A DNA stretch of 64,000 bases from Tritonibacter aquimaris (GCF_009617595.1 NZ_WIXK01000006.1:1-64000), one strand, 5' to 3'. Counted from the first letter of the stretch, positions 8,433 through 17,487 are shown. Numbers and translations: made by a program. The notes: generated by a model from the sequence alone, not told the origin.

Positions 8433-8711
8433 ATGTCTCGCTCTGTTTGGAAGGGTCCTTTTGTTGATGCTTACGTCCTTAAAAAGGCCGAAGCAGCACG
8501 TGAATCGGGCCGCAATGAAGTGATCAAAATCTGGTCGCGCCGTTCCACCATCCTGCCCCAGTTCGTGGGTCTGACCTTTGGTGTTTACAACGGTAAAAAA
8601 CATATCCCAGTCAACGTCTCAGAAGACATGATTGGTCAGAAGTTCGGTGAATACTCCCCGACTCGGACCTATTACGGTCACGCTGCGGACAAAAAAGCGA
8701 AGCGGAAGTAA
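8433..8711 (+). CDS. rpsS: 30S ribosomal protein S19
   Basis: 92 residues, opening with [11 protein letters not shown] and carrying the [11 protein letters not shown] block that contacts 16S rRNA in the 30S head near S13. It follows rplB by three bases and precedes rplV by three, in the standard S10 order. Confidence 0.96.
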   Translation: MSRSVWKGPFVDAYVLKKAEAARESGRNEVIKIWSRRSTILPQFVGLTFGVYNGKKHIPVNVSEDMIGQKFGEYSPTRTYYGHAADKKAKRK

Positions 8712-8714
8712 GTC

Positions 8715-9095
8715 ATGGGTAAGGAAAAAAATCCCCGCCGCGTGGCAGACAACGAAGCAATGGCCAAAGTGCGCATGCTCCGGACCTCGCCGCAGAAGCT
8801 GAACCTGGTTGCCGCAATGATCCGTGGCAAGAAAGTTGAGAAGGCTCTGACCGACCTGACTTTCTCCAACAAACGGGTCGCACAGGACGTGAAGAAATGC
8901 CTTCAGTCCGCGATTGCGAATGCTGAGAACAACCACAACCTGGACGTCGACGAGCTGATCGTTGCCGAGGCCTATGTGGGTAAAAACCTGGTCATGAAGC
9001 GTGGTCGCCCACGTGCTCGTGGTCGTTACGGTAAAATCCTAAAGCCGTTCTCGGAGCTCACCATCACGGTGCGTCAAGTTGAGGAGCAAGCCTAA
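8715..9095 (+). CDS. rplV: 50S ribosomal protein L22
   Basis: 126 residues. The C-terminal hairpin [12 protein letters not shown] extends into the exit tunnel, the site where changes confer macrolide tolerance in other bacteria. The TAATG junction means its stop shares one base with the rpsC start, so the two are translationally coupled. Confidence 0.96.
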   Translation: MGKEKNPRRVADNEAMAKVRMLRTSPQKLNLVAAMIRGKKVEKALTDLTFSNKRVAQDVKKCLQSAIANAENNHNLDVDELIVAEAYVGKNLVMKRGRPRARGRYGKILKPFSELTITVRQVEEQA

Positions 9096-9814
9096 TGGGA
9101 CATAAAGTCAATCCGATCGGCATGCGCCTCCAGGTCAACCGCACCTGGGACAGCCGCTGGTACGCCGATACTAAGGATTACGGTGATCTTCTGCTCGAAG
9201 ACATCCGCATCCGTGACTTCATCAAAGTTGAGTGCAAACAAGCTGGTGTTGCACGTGTGATCATTGAGCGTCCGCACAAAAAGTGCCGCGTGACAATCCA
9301 CACTGCACGTCCTGGCGTCATCATCGGCAAGAAAGGTGCAGACATTGAAGTTCTGCGCAAGAAACTTGCCGCAATGACCGACTCCGAGCTGCACCTCAAC
9401 ATCGTTGAAGTTCGCAAGCCCGAGCTCGACGCACAGCTGGTTGGCGAGTCCATCGCTCAGCAGCTGGAACGTCGTGTGTCCTTCCGTCGCGCCATGAAGC
9501 GTGCGGTTCAGAACGCTATGCGCATGGGCGCCCTGGGTATCCGGGTGAACGTTGCGGGTCGTCTGGGCGGTGCTGAAATTGCGCGTACCGAATGGTACCG
9601 TGAAGGCCGCGTGCCCCTGCACACTCTGCGTGCTGACATCGATTACGCACACTCTGAAGCCATGACCCCCTATGGTATCATCGGGATCAAGACATGGATC
9701 TTCAAAGGCGAAATCATGGAGCACGATCCGCAGGCGCGTGATCGCAAATCCCAAGAAGTCCAAGACGGCCCGGCACCTCGCGGTGCAGGTGGTAACCGTC
9801 GCGGCGACCGCTAA
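9095..9814 (+). CDS. rpsC: 30S ribosomal protein S3
   Basis: 239 residues. The KH-type RNA-binding motif [17 protein letters not shown] lies in the N-terminal half; S3 lines the mRNA entry channel. The C-terminal tail (about 25 residues) is hydrophilic and Gly/Arg-rich, as in alphaproteobacterial homologues. One-base overlap with rplV; rplP starts 11 bases later behind AAGGAGA. Confidence 0.97.
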   Translation: MGHKVNPIGMRLQVNRTWDSRWYADTKDYGDLLLEDIRIRDFIKVECKQAGVARVIIERPHKKCRVTIHTARPGVIIGKKGADIEVLRKKLAAMTDSELHLNIVEVRKPELDAQLVGESIAQQLERRVSFRRAMKRAVQNAMRMGALGIRVNVAGRLGGAEIARTEWYREGRVPLHTLRADIDYAHSEAMTPYGIIGIKTWIFKGEIMEHDPQARDRKSQEVQDGPAPRGAGGNRRGDR

Positions 9815-9825
9815 GGAGAAGATGA

Positions 9826-10239
9826 ATGCTTCAGCCAAAGCGTACTAAATTCCGCAAAATGCACAAAGGCCGGATTTCCGGTCTGGCAAAAGGCGGCTCC
9901 GATCTGAACTTCGGCACATTCGGTCTGAAGGCTCTTGAGCCTGAGCGTGTAACTGCACGTCAGATCGAAGCTGCACGTCGTGCAATGACCCGTCACATGA
10001 AACGTCAAGGTCGTGTGTGGATCCGTATCTTCCCTGACACTCCGGTTACCTCAAAGCCAACCGAAGTTCGTATGGGTAAAGGTAAAGGTTCCGTCGACTA
10101 TTGGGCGTGCAAGGTTAAACCTGGCCGCGTGATGTTTGAAATCGACGGTGTTGCAGAAGACATCGCCCGTGAGGCCCTGCGCCTTGCAGCGATGAAACTG
10201 CCGATCAAAACCCGCGTTGTGGTGCGCGAAGACTGGTAA
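9826..10239 (+). CDS. rplP: 50S ribosomal protein L16
   Basis: 137 residues with the conserved [11 protein letters not shown] start, the WIRIFPD and [13 protein letters not shown] blocks, and the arginine-rich region near the A-site tRNA elbow. It ends the second S10 block: rpmC, its normal neighbour, lies 6.3 kb downstream and a strong terminator follows. Confidence 0.97.
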   Translation: MLQPKRTKFRKMHKGRISGLAKGGSDLNFGTFGLKALEPERVTARQIEAARRAMTRHMKRQGRVWIRIFPDTPVTSKPTEVRMGKGKGSVDYWACKVKPGRVMFEIDGVAEDIAREALRLAAMKLPIKTRVVVREDW

Positions 10240-10266
10240 GTCTTTGCCTCCCTTCGGGACCAAAAG

Positions 10267-10298
10267 AACCCCCGTCAGGCAACTGGCGGGGGTTTTTC
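10267..10298 (+). terminator. Intrinsic terminator after rplP
   Basis: Twelve-base-pair hairpin AACCCCCGTCAG/CTGGCGGGGGTT with loop GCAA, followed by five or more T residues. It ends the rplB-rplP block. Confidence 0.9.
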
Positions 10299-10318
10299 TA
10301 TGGGTGGGGCTGGTGCAA

Positions 10319-10350
10319 CAAAAAACCTGCCCCAACGTGTGGGGCAGGTC
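10319..10350 (-). terminator. Intrinsic terminator for the RTX gene
   Basis: ACCTGCCCCA at 10325-10334 pairs with TGTGGGGCAGGT at 10338-10349. On the minus strand the stem is followed by a T run, so it serves the convergent RTX gene. Confidence 0.75.
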
Positions 10351-10388
10351 GTTTACTCAGATTGGATCAGTCTTAATCCCGGCGGGGG

Positions 10389-11630
10389 TTAGACCAGGAA
10401 ATCGTCGTTTGTGAACACGATGCTGTCGAGCGCATCTTTGTCATTGTCACGCACGATGATGCGATCGCGGTCGCCGCCATCCAGCTGGATGTGCAGATCG
10501 CCGTTGCGTTCATAGGCGCGGCGCACGATGGTGCCTTCTTCCAGTACGATTACATCTTCGCTCGCGTCAAAGTCTGTAATGACATCGCGCTCACGCGCAC
10601 CGTTGGAGCTTTCTGCACCAAACACAAAGGTATCCGCGCCGTTGCCACCTTTCAGGTGGTCATTGCCTGCGCCACCGATCAGCACTTCATCCGCGTCGGT
10701 GCCATACAGGCGATCACGGTCGTTGCCACCTTCAATCACGATGGTTTCAACTTCGGGGGTGGGTTCTGGTGTGGGCTCTGGTGTCGGGGTTGGGGTGTCA
10801 TCCACAACTGTGGTGCCGCGCGGCGCAAAGCCGATGTCAGCATAAGACAGCGTGTGGTTGGCAAAGCTTTCAAACTCAGCGTTCACAACGGTGTCGAGGC
10901 TCTGACCGGACGCGTTGAGGTCGGCCACATCCAGCGCAAAGGCGCGGCTGTCGATGTTTTGGTTGTTCACAAACTCGATCTGGCCAAGCTGCAGGGCGCG
11001 CACGCCGCTGAGGCTGCTGCCATCAGCAAATTCAACGGTGACCAGAACAGAGGCGTTGAACGCGTCGATTTCGGTGCTGTTTTCCGGGTTCAGCGCGATG
11101 GAATCGGTATCAATCACAGTGCGCACAGAACCAAGGCCCGGCGCATCAATGGCACCATTGCCAAACACGCGACCTTCAAAGGCGGTTGCACCTTCGGGCA
11201 GCAGGCCAAAATCGAGCTGGTCGAAGGCAACGTTATTGGAGCGGATCTGTGAATCGCCGGTGACCTGGCTGATGCCATCAACAGCAAAATCATTGCGCGG
11301 CAGGAAATAGGTGTCACCACCTGCAGAGAAGGTGATGCCAAAGACAGTGCCCGCATCGGTGTTGAGCGAGACAAATTCAAAGGCAGGCGATTCAGAGGCG
11401 ATCTGCACACCATCGGCAAAGAAATCGATCGCTTCAGCTTGGCGCAGCACGGTTTCGTTCACGGTACCTTCAAAGATCACGGAACGTGGGGTGACCTGAA
11501 AGTCATTGTTATCTGGGTCAACGGTGCGCAGCTCAACAGCGGTGAGGTTGCTGCCCGCAGCAATTACGTCACCTGCACCAAGTGCGATACCATCGATGCG
11601 GTAGGCGGTACCAACAAGCGTTGTGGTCAT
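10389..11630 (-). CDS. Secreted RTX-type calcium-binding protein
   Basis: 413 acidic residues without a classical signal peptide. Residues 1-280 form a beta-rich region of unknown role. A Pro/Thr/Glu linker (PTPEPTPEPTPE) leads to a short RTX block with nonapeptide-like units (GGNDRDRLYGTDADE, GGAGNDHLKGGNGADTF), followed by the usual C-terminal FVFGAE...DVITDFDASEDVIVL segment that carries the type I secretion signal. Export by an ABC-type T1SS is inferred from the family; no such exporter lies in the window. AGGA precedes the ATG at 11630. It is the first gene of the 6-kb insertion between rplP and rpmC and is transcribed against the ribosomal genes. Confidence 0.8.
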   Translation of the reverse strand: MTTTLVGTAYRIDGIALGAGDVIAAGSNLTAVELRTVDPDNNDFQVTPRSVIFEGTVNETVLRQAEAIDFFADGVQIASESPAFEFVSLNTDAGTVFGITFSAGGDTYFLPRNDFAVDGISQVTGDSQIRSNNVAFDQLDFGLLPEGATAFEGRVFGNGAIDAPGLGSVRTVIDTDSIALNPENSTEIDAFNASVLVTVEFADGSSLSGVRALQLGQIEFVNNQNIDSRAFALDVADLNASGQSLDTVVNAEFESFANHTLSYADIGFAPRGTTVVDDTPTPTPEPTPEPTPEVETIVIEGGNDRDRLYGTDADEVLIGGAGNDHLKGGNGADTFVFGAESSNGARERDVITDFDASEDVIVLEEGTIVRRAYERNGDLHIQLDGGDRDRIIVRDNDKDALDSIVFTNDDFLV

Positions 11631-11790
11631 GGGAGAATCCTGTTCTAGATTTTTGGGAATTAACAGTTAAAAATCAAAGAGGTAACGCCGCTATCATACA
11701 GGATCCAAAGGTTAAAAATCTCTTAATTTCGCACTGACGCGCTTTCACATGGCAGTGTGGGAATGTGAATTCTGCTGGCTTTACGAAGGG

Positions 11791-12351
11791 TCATTCAAGC
11801 CCCGCAAGCAGGCGGGCGCTGTCGCGGTTGCCGCGCAGAACGCAGACCGGCAGATCCGCACCAAACCGGTCAATGCCTGCGATAATGCGTGGGGATTGAT
11901 CGCGTTCAAAGTTCCAGATGTAGGATAAAAACGCGCGGTCGGGCAGTTGTTCGGGGCAGCCTTGGGCCATGTCCGGGCGCACTTGGCCGTAGTTGCGAAG
12001 AACACGACGGCTGAGCTGCCACATCGCCTGCAGCCGATGTGGGCGCATCCAGATCAGCAGGTCACTGCGGGGCAGGCGGGTCGGAAAGCTTGAAATCTGG
12101 GTGCCATCCATCACCCAGCGCTCTTGCGCGGTGAATTTGGCCAAAAGGTCTGCGCGTTCTGCCTTGTCGCGCAACTGCCAGCCCGGCAGCCAGCACAGGT
12201 CGCGATCATAGGGCACATGGGGCAGGCCAAGCCGCGCCTCGATCTTGGCTGAGAGGGTGGATTTCCCACCCGCTGAGGTGCCCACAACGGTGACCCGTTT
12301 GGCGGTCTTTAAATGGCGGCTGGCGTCTAAAATGGAGATGTAATTGGGCAT
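11791..12351 (-). CDS. P-loop NTPase, adenylate-kinase/FlaR-like
   Basis: 186 residues with a Walker A motif GTSAGGKST at about residues 24-32 and the layout of the adenylate-kinase-like (DNA topology modulation/FlaR type) P-loop proteins: an early DRDLCWLPGW segment, a WVMDGTQ strand and a WMRPHR stretch. The substrate is unknown; the subfamily is usually annotated only as AAA or kinase-like. It lies downstream of, and on the same strand as, the DUF2189 membrane gene with 60 bases between, and before the RTX gene. Confidence 0.7.
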   Translation of the reverse strand: MPNYISILDASRHLKTAKRVTVVGTSAGGKSTLSAKIEARLGLPHVPYDRDLCWLPGWQLRDKAERADLLAKFTAQERWVMDGTQISSFPTRLPRSDLLIWMRPHRLQAMWQLSRRVLRNYGQVRPDMAQGCPEQLPDRAFLSYIWNFERDQSPRIIAGIDRFGADLPVCVLRGNRDSARLLAGLE

Positions 12352-12411
12352 GGCACAAGCCTCACAAATAAGAGACTTGTGCGTGATTTTACCCGCCTTG
12401 CCAAGGGGACG

Positions 12412-13260
12412 CTAGCCGCGCTCCGCGTCGCCATAGGCCAGCATGTCATAAAGATGCCAAGTGGCATGGCCGAGCAGGGGCAATGTCAGCAACAGCCCAA
12501 AGAAGCCGGGCAGCATCGACAAGAAAGTGACGCCCGCAATAAACGCGGCCCAGGGCAGCATCACCATCGGATGTTGCTGCACATAGGAAAAGCTGGTGAT
12601 CATGGCAGTGACAAAATCGATCTCCCGATCCAGCAGCAGCGGCAATGCCAACACCGTGATCATATAGAGCAGCAGCGCAAACCCCGCGCCGACCAGGGTG
12701 CCAACGCCCAGCATCTTCAGCCCCTGTGCCGTGGTGTAGATTTCCAGCGATGAGGACACATTGGTCATCGCGGAATGGCCGAGAAACAGCGCAAAGATCA
12801 TATGCGCAACAAAAAACCAGAACAGGAACATCACCACAATAATGGCGCAGATCGATGGCAGCTGCCGTTTGGACTGGCGCAGCACCACGGTGAGGGTCTT
12901 GCCCATATCCATTGGCGCCCCGCGGGCAAAACGACGGCTCACATCATAAAAGGCAACGGCAGCAAAAGGTGAAAACAGCGGAAACCCCACCGCCGCCAGC
13001 ACCAGCCAATAGGTTTGGCCCGTGGCCTCGGTAATCCAGAACATGGCCCAGCCCAGCACCACATAGATCCCGGCAATGGCTATCGCAAACAGCGGCGCGC
13101 GCCGCATATCGCGCCAGCCACGCCGCAGCGCCTCACGCAGGGTATGAAAGCCCACGTCGCCCATTTCGGGCACGCCAAGCGGCGGCTCGCCTTGCCCTGC
13201 AGTGTGTTCTGCAGAGTGTGATCTTGGGTCCAAAGCAGCCGTATTAGATGCTTCCTGCAT
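12412..13260 (-). CDS. DUF2189 integral membrane protein
   Basis: 282 residues: a hydrophilic N-terminus of about 50 residues, the LREALRRGWRDMRRAP motif typical of DUF2189, then about six hydrophobic helices (IAIAGIYVVLGWAMFW, then paired helices through the C-terminus). The family is widespread in alphaproteobacteria and of unknown function; in some genomes it is near cytochrome oxidase genes. A long purine-rich ribosome binding site (GGAGGAGGAGGG) precedes the ATG at 13260. Divergent from the 2OG-oxygenase-like gene at 13418. Confidence 0.8.
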   Translation of the reverse strand: MQEASNTAALDPRSHSAEHTAGQGEPPLGVPEMGDVGFHTLREALRRGWRDMRRAPLFAIAIAGIYVVLGWAMFWITEATGQTYWLVLAAVGFPLFSPFAAVAFYDVSRRFARGAPMDMGKTLTVVLRQSKRQLPSICAIIVVMFLFWFFVAHMIFALFLGHSAMTNVSSSLEIYTTAQGLKMLGVGTLVGAGFALLLYMITVLALPLLLDREIDFVTAMITSFSYVQQHPMVMLPWAAFIAGVTFLSMLPGFFGLLLTLPLLGHATWHLYDMLAYGDAERG

Positions 13261-13417
13261 CGCTTGCCCTCCTCCTCCAAAAGAACCAGCGCGCGTTTCC
13301 TGGCTTCAAGCTTATCACGGAAAAGCGATCTGTCGACGGTGGAGAGCAAATTTATGCATGGCACGCATATGATTTTACGCCTCTCGCCACGGTGGAGGGC
13401 TTAGGCTAAGAGGGGTT

Positions 13418-14038
13418 ATGGCCCAGATTGATTCCCTCTTTGTTACCCGTCTTTATCGCGCAAATCTCTCCGAGCACGGTCCCAAGATCGACCCGGATGA
13501 GATGGAAAACTCTTGCCTTGTCATCGCCGAAGATGATGAGGCCGGCCAGGATTGGTGCGAAGAAAACGGCTACCCCGGCTACACGTCCTACGCGTCACTG
13601 ACCGATCTGCCCTGGCGCTTTCCGATCTTTGCCGATCTGGTCAAAAGCCTGGATGCGCATGTGGCGGCTTTTGCCAAAGATCTTGAGCTCAACCTCGATG
13701 GGCGCGAGCTTAAGCTGGAAGATCTCTGGATCAATATCCTGCCCGAAGGCGGCACCCACGCCAGCCACATTCACCCCCATTCGGTGATTTCCGGCACCAC
13801 CTATGTGTCGATGCCCGATGGGGCCTCTGCGCTGAAACTGGAAGATCCGCGCTCTGCGATGATGATGGCGCATCCGCCGCGTAACAAGGACGCACGCCAG
13901 GAATTGCGCACCTTTGTCTATCAGGCCCCCAAAGTGGGGGAGCTTTTGCTCTGGGAAAGCTTCATCCGCCATGAGGTGCCGCTCAATATGGCCGAAGAAG
14001 AACGAATCTCGGTCAGCTTCAACTACGCCTGGGCGTAA
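13418..14038 (+). CDS. 2OG-Fe(II) oxygenase-like protein (TIGR02466 type)
   Basis: 206 residues. The pattern HIHPHSVISGTTYV supplies the iron-binding His residues and WESFIRHEV the distal His, with a downstream Arg/Ser segment (ISVSFN) for 2-oxoglutarate, as in the TIGR02466 putative 2OG-Fe(II) oxygenases. The substrate is unknown; relatives include prolyl or asparaginyl hydroxylase-like enzymes. AGAGGGG precedes the ATG. A small membrane-protein gene follows after 15 bases and probably shares the transcript. Confidence 0.75.
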   Translation: MAQIDSLFVTRLYRANLSEHGPKIDPDEMENSCLVIAEDDEAGQDWCEENGYPGYTSYASLTDLPWRFPIFADLVKSLDAHVAAFAKDLELNLDGRELKLEDLWINILPEGGTHASHIHPHSVISGTTYVSMPDGASALKLEDPRSAMMMAHPPRNKDARQELRTFVYQAPKVGELLLWESFIRHEVPLNMAEEERISVSFNYAWA

Positions 14039-14053
14039 ACGCGAGACACTGAT

Positions 14054-14278
14054 ATGACGATGAAACCGGTGGATGTGGTGAAGTGGTTCGCCACCGTTGT
14101 GCAGCTGATTGGCTATGGTCTGACCGGGCTGAATATGGTGCCGTGGAATATCTTCTTTTTCTTTGGCGGCATCTTTTTGTGGTTTGCCGTTGGGGTGATG
14201 TGGAAGGATCGCGCCATTATGGTGGTGCATGTGGGCGCGCTGATTTCCCTGTCTGTCGGCTATCTGAACGCGGCCTGA
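14054..14278 (+). CDS. Small conserved membrane protein
   Basis: 74 residues with two or three hydrophobic segments (VVQLIGYGLTGLNMVPWNIFFFFGGIFLWFAVGVMW, described in parts: about 11-24, 29-48 and 55-72) and a conserved-looking MWKDRAIM turn. I recall similar small proteins in Rhodobacterales, sometimes misnamed UbiE, but cannot assign a role. It follows the oxygenase-like gene by 15 bases; a bidirectional terminator comes after it. Confidence 0.65.
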   Translation: MTMKPVDVVKWFATVVQLIGYGLTGLNMVPWNIFFFFGGIFLWFAVGVMWKDRAIMVVHVGALISLSVGYLNAA

Positions 14279-14303
14279 TTTAGACCCTTTGCAGCAACAA
14301 TAA

Positions 14304-14331
14304 AAAAGCCCCGCGAATGCGGGGCTTTTCT
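14304..14331. terminator. Bidirectional intrinsic terminator
   Basis: Stem AAAGCCCCGC/GCGGGGCTTT with a short GAAT loop, A-rich on the left and T-rich on the right, so it can end both the small membrane gene (+) and the pseudoazurin gene (-). Confidence 0.85.
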
Positions 14332-14352
14332 GTATCTCACCTGTGCCAGAAC

Positions 14353-14835
14353 TTAGGCTGCCAGCCCATCTGCCTCGACTTGTGCCCAGATCTCATCCCA
14401 GATCTTGGCGGCCTTGCTGCGGTGCTTGACGGCTTTGGCCGCCTCATAGTTGTCCATCTTGCCTTCGCCTTCGACAATGATCAGACCAACCATGCCAAGG
14501 TTCACATGCGGGGTGCATTTGTAGCCGTAGAAACCGGGCTTATCAAAAGTCACCTCAACTTCTTGGTTGATCTTGCCTTTCCACGGCTCAACCCCTTCGG
14601 GGATCATACCATCCATAGAGGCAGAGTTGTGGCCCTTGGAGCTCGCAACAAATTTCACGGTGGTGCCGGGCTGGACGACCTGGATCAGCGGGTAAAACAC
14701 CATGCGGCGCTTTTTGTCTTCCGGATGTTTGTTCAGCATCTCAATCTCGACAGTGCCCTCGGCAAAAGCGGGCATCGGCAGGATCAAAGTGGCTGCGCTG
14801 GCGGCAAGCAGGGTGCGGCGGGTAAGGGTCGACAT
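14353..14835 (-). CDS. Pseudoazurin (blue copper protein)
   Basis: 160 residues. The signal sequence TRRTLLAASAATLILPMPAFA contains a twin-arginine-like start and an AXA cleavage site, so the mature protein is periplasmic. Copper ligands are visible: His in KGHNSA, then Cys, His and Met in YKCTPHVNLGM. Pseudoazurins carry electrons to nitrite or nitrous-oxide reductases and cytochrome oxidases; no denitrification gene is nearby, so its partner is unknown. AAAGG precedes the ATG. The gene stands alone between convergent genes in the rplP-rpmC insertion. Confidence 0.92.
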   Translation of the reverse strand: MSTLTRRTLLAASAATLILPMPAFAEGTVEIEMLNKHPEDKKRRMVFYPLIQVVQPGTTVKFVASSKGHNSASMDGMIPEGVEPWKGKINQEVEVTFDKPGFYGYKCTPHVNLGMVGLIIVEGEGKMDNYEAAKAVKHRSKAAKIWDEIWAQVEADGLAA

Positions 14836-15303
14836 TGCGGCAAAGCCTTTCTGTAATCTTGGCGGTATGTGCCATCAAGAATGACACCAACGGAAACTGC
14901 GCCCGATACCGTGTAACCCAGGAGGGGCCTTGGTGCGCACGGTGAGACGCAAAGCGATGGCGGCATCTCTGGCGTTGGGGCAGGGATGCTGCGCGATCTC
15001 TCCGCTATTGGTGCCGGGTTTTGTGAGGGGGCGCAATACGACTTTATGCGGCATAGGGCCGCGAAAACCTTGGCACAGGCGTGGTGAATTGCCTCAGTAG
15101 GTCTCGTGCGGGCAATCCATGTAAGAATCGCATAGTGGTCTGAAATGCATATATAAAATGCATGATTTTAACGGCAGTATCTGGTCGCTGCCCTGTTTCA
15201 GCCCCCACTTGGGCACCAGAGGATCAATCGGGCAAAAGCTCCAAGACAGCTCTTGCCCGGATGTTTGAACGCGACCTTGCGCAGCCGCGTCATGCAAGCG
15301 TGA
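14836..15303. other. Intergenic region upstream of the pseudoazurin gene
   Basis: 468 bases with no supported gene. The pseudoazurin promoter must be in its left part. I looked for an FNR-type TTGAT-N4-ATCAA site and found only a half site. An AT-rich patch lies near 15145-15170. Confidence 0.4.
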
Positions 15304-15633
15304 CTAGTCTTTCACGATGCGGATCGTCAGCGTGCCACCACCGTTGATGATGTCCAGCAGCAGATCAATGTTAGGATGCGCGCCGGGGCGATTTTTGGCG
15401 TCTTCCGTGTGTTCCGCAAAAACCTCCACGCCGTGGGCGGCGGCGCTGGCATCCAATGCATCAAAGCTTTGCGCCAGATACTGATAAACCGCCAGTGAGC
15501 CCTGTTTGCCGGGTTTATTTTCGATGGTTGCCACAACCGCCCCGCTTGCGTCCAGCAGATCGATGCGGGCAAGCCCGTCGATGGCGGGCAGGAGGGCGAT
15601 GTTGTCTTTGAAAGCAGGGCTGGGTTTAATCAT
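15304..15633 (-). CDS. DUF2322 family protein
   Basis: 109 residues beginning IKPSPAFKDNIALLPAIDGL, the recognisable start of DUF2322. The protein is soluble, without membrane segments or catalytic motif; the second half contains HPNIDLLLDIINGG. The family is small and of unknown function. AAGGAC sits before the ATG at 15633. It forms a single-gene unit. Confidence 0.75.
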   Translation of the reverse strand: MIKPSPAFKDNIALLPAIDGLARIDLLDASGAVVATIENKPGKQGSLAVYQYLAQSFDALDASAAAHGVEVFAEHTEDAKNRPGAHPNIDLLLDIINGGGTLTIRIVKD

Positions 15634-15959
15634 GGTCTTGTCCTTTGGAGTGGTTTCTGTCGGCTGCTTAGCAATTTCGGATGTTCCAAACTATTGGCAG
15701 CCTTGAATCCGTGGCGGGAAGTAGAACAAATTGTCTTCATTTTGCTCTGCTTTCGGAAGGGCTCAGTTTCTCCTGAATTGCGCGGGTGAAAGTCTTTTCT
15801 GTTGTGGAATTCGCGCCAGGGAAGCGCGGTGGTTGTAGTGTTCGAACGACGTTTTATGCCTCCGGAACAAATGAGAACAATGCAAAAACATTTGCGAACA
15901 AAATCAACTTATGCTAAAAGTGGAATCAGTATGCACAATATATAGATATAGGTGGGTAG
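15634..15959. other. AT-richer intergenic region
   Basis: 326 bases between divergent genes. No gene is seen. It becomes AT-rich toward 15890-15950, next to the unknown gene at 15960, and probably holds that gene's promoter. Confidence 0.4.
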
Positions 15960-16364
15960 ATGATGTTGGGAATTGGCTTGGGTTTATGGAATGCGGCTTT
16001 GTACAATCCTGTGGCACTGTGCCAGGAACCAATTGAAAAAGTTCGCCAAGCTATAGGGCGGCGTACGCTAATTGTTGTTGATGCTAGTGGAAGCCGTCTT
16101 GTCGTTGCTCCTTATGCGTATTTTGCCAGCAGTCGTCAGTTTTTGTTTGGCGATGTTCTGGTGGCAGACGACAACAGCGATTTGAGTATGGGTCTTCAAA
16201 AAATCAATCTTGAGGAAGTGACAAAAGTAGAGATTTCGAACGCATCATTTGTTCCGTCGGAAGCCGGGCGTTTGTTTTTGAATGATCTAGAGGGATTGCA
16301 GAGCACTGTAGGTTTTTTTGAAACGGTTGATGATTTTTTAGAAGCTCACAAACCTGGAGGATAA
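15960..16364 (+). CDS. Uncharacterised protein, weakly WYL-like
   Basis: 134 residues starting at tandem ATG codons (15960 and 15963) behind GGTGGG. The central part (RTLIVVDASGSRLVVAPYAYF...FLFGDVLVAD...LEEVTKVEIS) reads like a single WYL-type ligand-sensing fold: paired beta strands with a Pro-Tyr and a closing V-x-x-V/I segment. This is a guess; there is no DNA-binding domain and no confident family. The gene is more AT-rich than its neighbours and is the last one before rpmC, 210 bases upstream. Confidence 0.5.
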   Translation: MMLGIGLGLWNAALYNPVALCQEPIEKVRQAIGRRTLIVVDASGSRLVVAPYAYFASSRQFLFGDVLVADDNSDLSMGLQKINLEEVTKVEISNASFVPSEAGRLFLNDLEGLQSTVGFFETVDDFLEAHKPGG

Positions 16365-16573
16365 GACCGGAAGCCAATCTTTCTCTTGCCCCCAACCCCT
16401 TAAACCCTTATAGGAACCCATCGCTCTGAGGGGTTTGCGTGCGAATCCCTTTTGGCGGTCTCTTTTTTCGGGGCTAACCCTTTGGGGCAAAACCCGAATT
16501 TACATAACCCACCAGGTTGAAGAGTTACCCGTCATAAGGGGCTCTCTGGTGCCAAGGAAAGGAACGAAAGGCG

Positions 16574-16774
16574 ATGAACGCCAAGGATCTTCGCGAAAAG
16601 ACCGTGGATGAGCTCCGCGATCTGCTCGCTTCTTACAAAAAAGAAAGCTTCAACCTGCGTTTTCAGCAGGCAACCGGTCAGCTGGAAAACACTTCGGGTA
16701 TCCGTGCGGCACGCCGCAACGCCGCTCGTGTGAACACCATCCTGAACGAAAAAGCTGCAGCAGCGGCTGAATAA
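16574..16774 (+). CDS. rpmC: 50S ribosomal protein L29
   Basis: 66 residues: two helices with the signature [23 protein letters not shown]29 lies beside L23 at the tunnel exit. It opens the third block (rpmC to rpmD, eleven genes), separated from rplP by the 6.3-kb insertion, so a promoter must lie within 16365-16573. AAAGGAACGAAAGGCG precedes the ATG. Confidence 0.95.
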   Translation: MNAKDLREKTVDELRDLLASYKKESFNLRFQQATGQLENTSGIRAARRNAARVNTILNEKAAAAAE

Positions 16775-16786
16775 GGAGCTTCAAAG

Positions 16787-17017
16787 ATGCCCAAACGTAT
16801 CCTGCAAGGCGTCGTGACCTCCGACGCAAACGCTCAAACCGTGACTGTTTCGGTCGAGCGTCGCTTTACGCACCCCGTTCTGAAGAAAACCATCCGTAAG
16901 TCCAAAAAATACCGGGCCCACGATGAGCAGAACACATTCAAGGTTGGCGACAAAGTCCGCATCATCGAATGCGCACCAAAGTCGAAAACGAAACGCTGGG
17001 AAGTTCTGGAAGCCTAA
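16787..17017 (+). CDS. rpsQ: 30S ribosomal protein S17
   Basis: 76 residues, an OB-fold protein with [20 protein letters not shown] and [18 protein letters not shown], a primary 16S rRNA binder. It follows rpmC by 12 bases behind AAGGAG. A 99-base spacer with two hairpins, longer than usual, separates it from rplN. Confidence 0.95.
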   Translation: MPKRILQGVVTSDANAQTVTVSVERRFTHPVLKKTIRKSKKYRAHDEQNTFKVGDKVRIIECAPKSKTKRWEVLEA

Positions 17018-17063
17018 GAGCCTGAAATTCAGGCTCCTGGCGACTAAACTTTACAGTTAGTCG
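17018..17063 (+). promoter_or_regulatory. Two consecutive hairpins between rpsQ and rplN
   Basis: GAGCCTGAA-A-TTCAGGCTC (17018-17036) is a perfect 9-bp hairpin starting one base after the rpsQ stop. CGACTAAACT...AGTTAGTCG (17041-17063) forms a second one with a single bulge. Neither has a T tract, so they are more likely processing or regulatory elements than terminators. Confidence 0.55.
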
Positions 17064-17116
17064 AAACCCTGGGGACCACAGCACGCATCGCTGCCCCATA
17101 GGTCGGGAGAAACCAC

Positions 17117-17485
17117 ATGATCCAGATGCAAACAAACCTGGATGTTGCTGACAACTCCGGCGCTCGCCGAGTTCAGTGCATCAAGGTTCTGGGTGGCTCC
17201 AAGCGTAAATACGCTTCCGTAGGCGACATCATTGTTGTCTCGGTTAAAGAAGCCATCCCGCGCGGCCGCGTGAAAAAAGGTGACGTCCGTAAGGCCGTTG
17301 TCGTTCGCACCGCCAAAGAAGTACGTCGCGAAGACGGCACCGCGATCCGTTTTGATCGCAACGCTGCCGTAATCCTGAACAACAACAACGAGCCGGTAGG
17401 TACCCGTATCTTTGGCCCGGTTGTTCGTGAACTGCGCGCGAAAAACTTCATGAAAATCATCTCGCTTGCTCCGGAGGTGCTGTAA
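17117..17485 (+). CDS. rplN: 50S ribosomal protein L14
   Basis: 122 residues opening [26 protein letters not shown], the highly conserved L14 N-terminus. L14 forms an intersubunit bridge and is the docking site for RsfS. The ATG is preceded by GGGAGA. rplX follows two bases after the stop. Confidence 0.97.
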   Translation: MIQMQTNLDVADNSGARRVQCIKVLGGSKRKYASVGDIIVVSVKEAIPRGRVKKGDVRKAVVVRTAKEVRREDGTAIRFDRNAAVILNNNNEPVGTRIFGPVVRELRAKNFMKIISLAPEVL

Positions 17486-17487
17486 TT

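Noticed and set aside
14836-14960. FNR/Dnr box upstream of the pseudoazurin gene
   Set aside because: Only a half site (TTGAT) is present; no matching ATCAA at the right distance.
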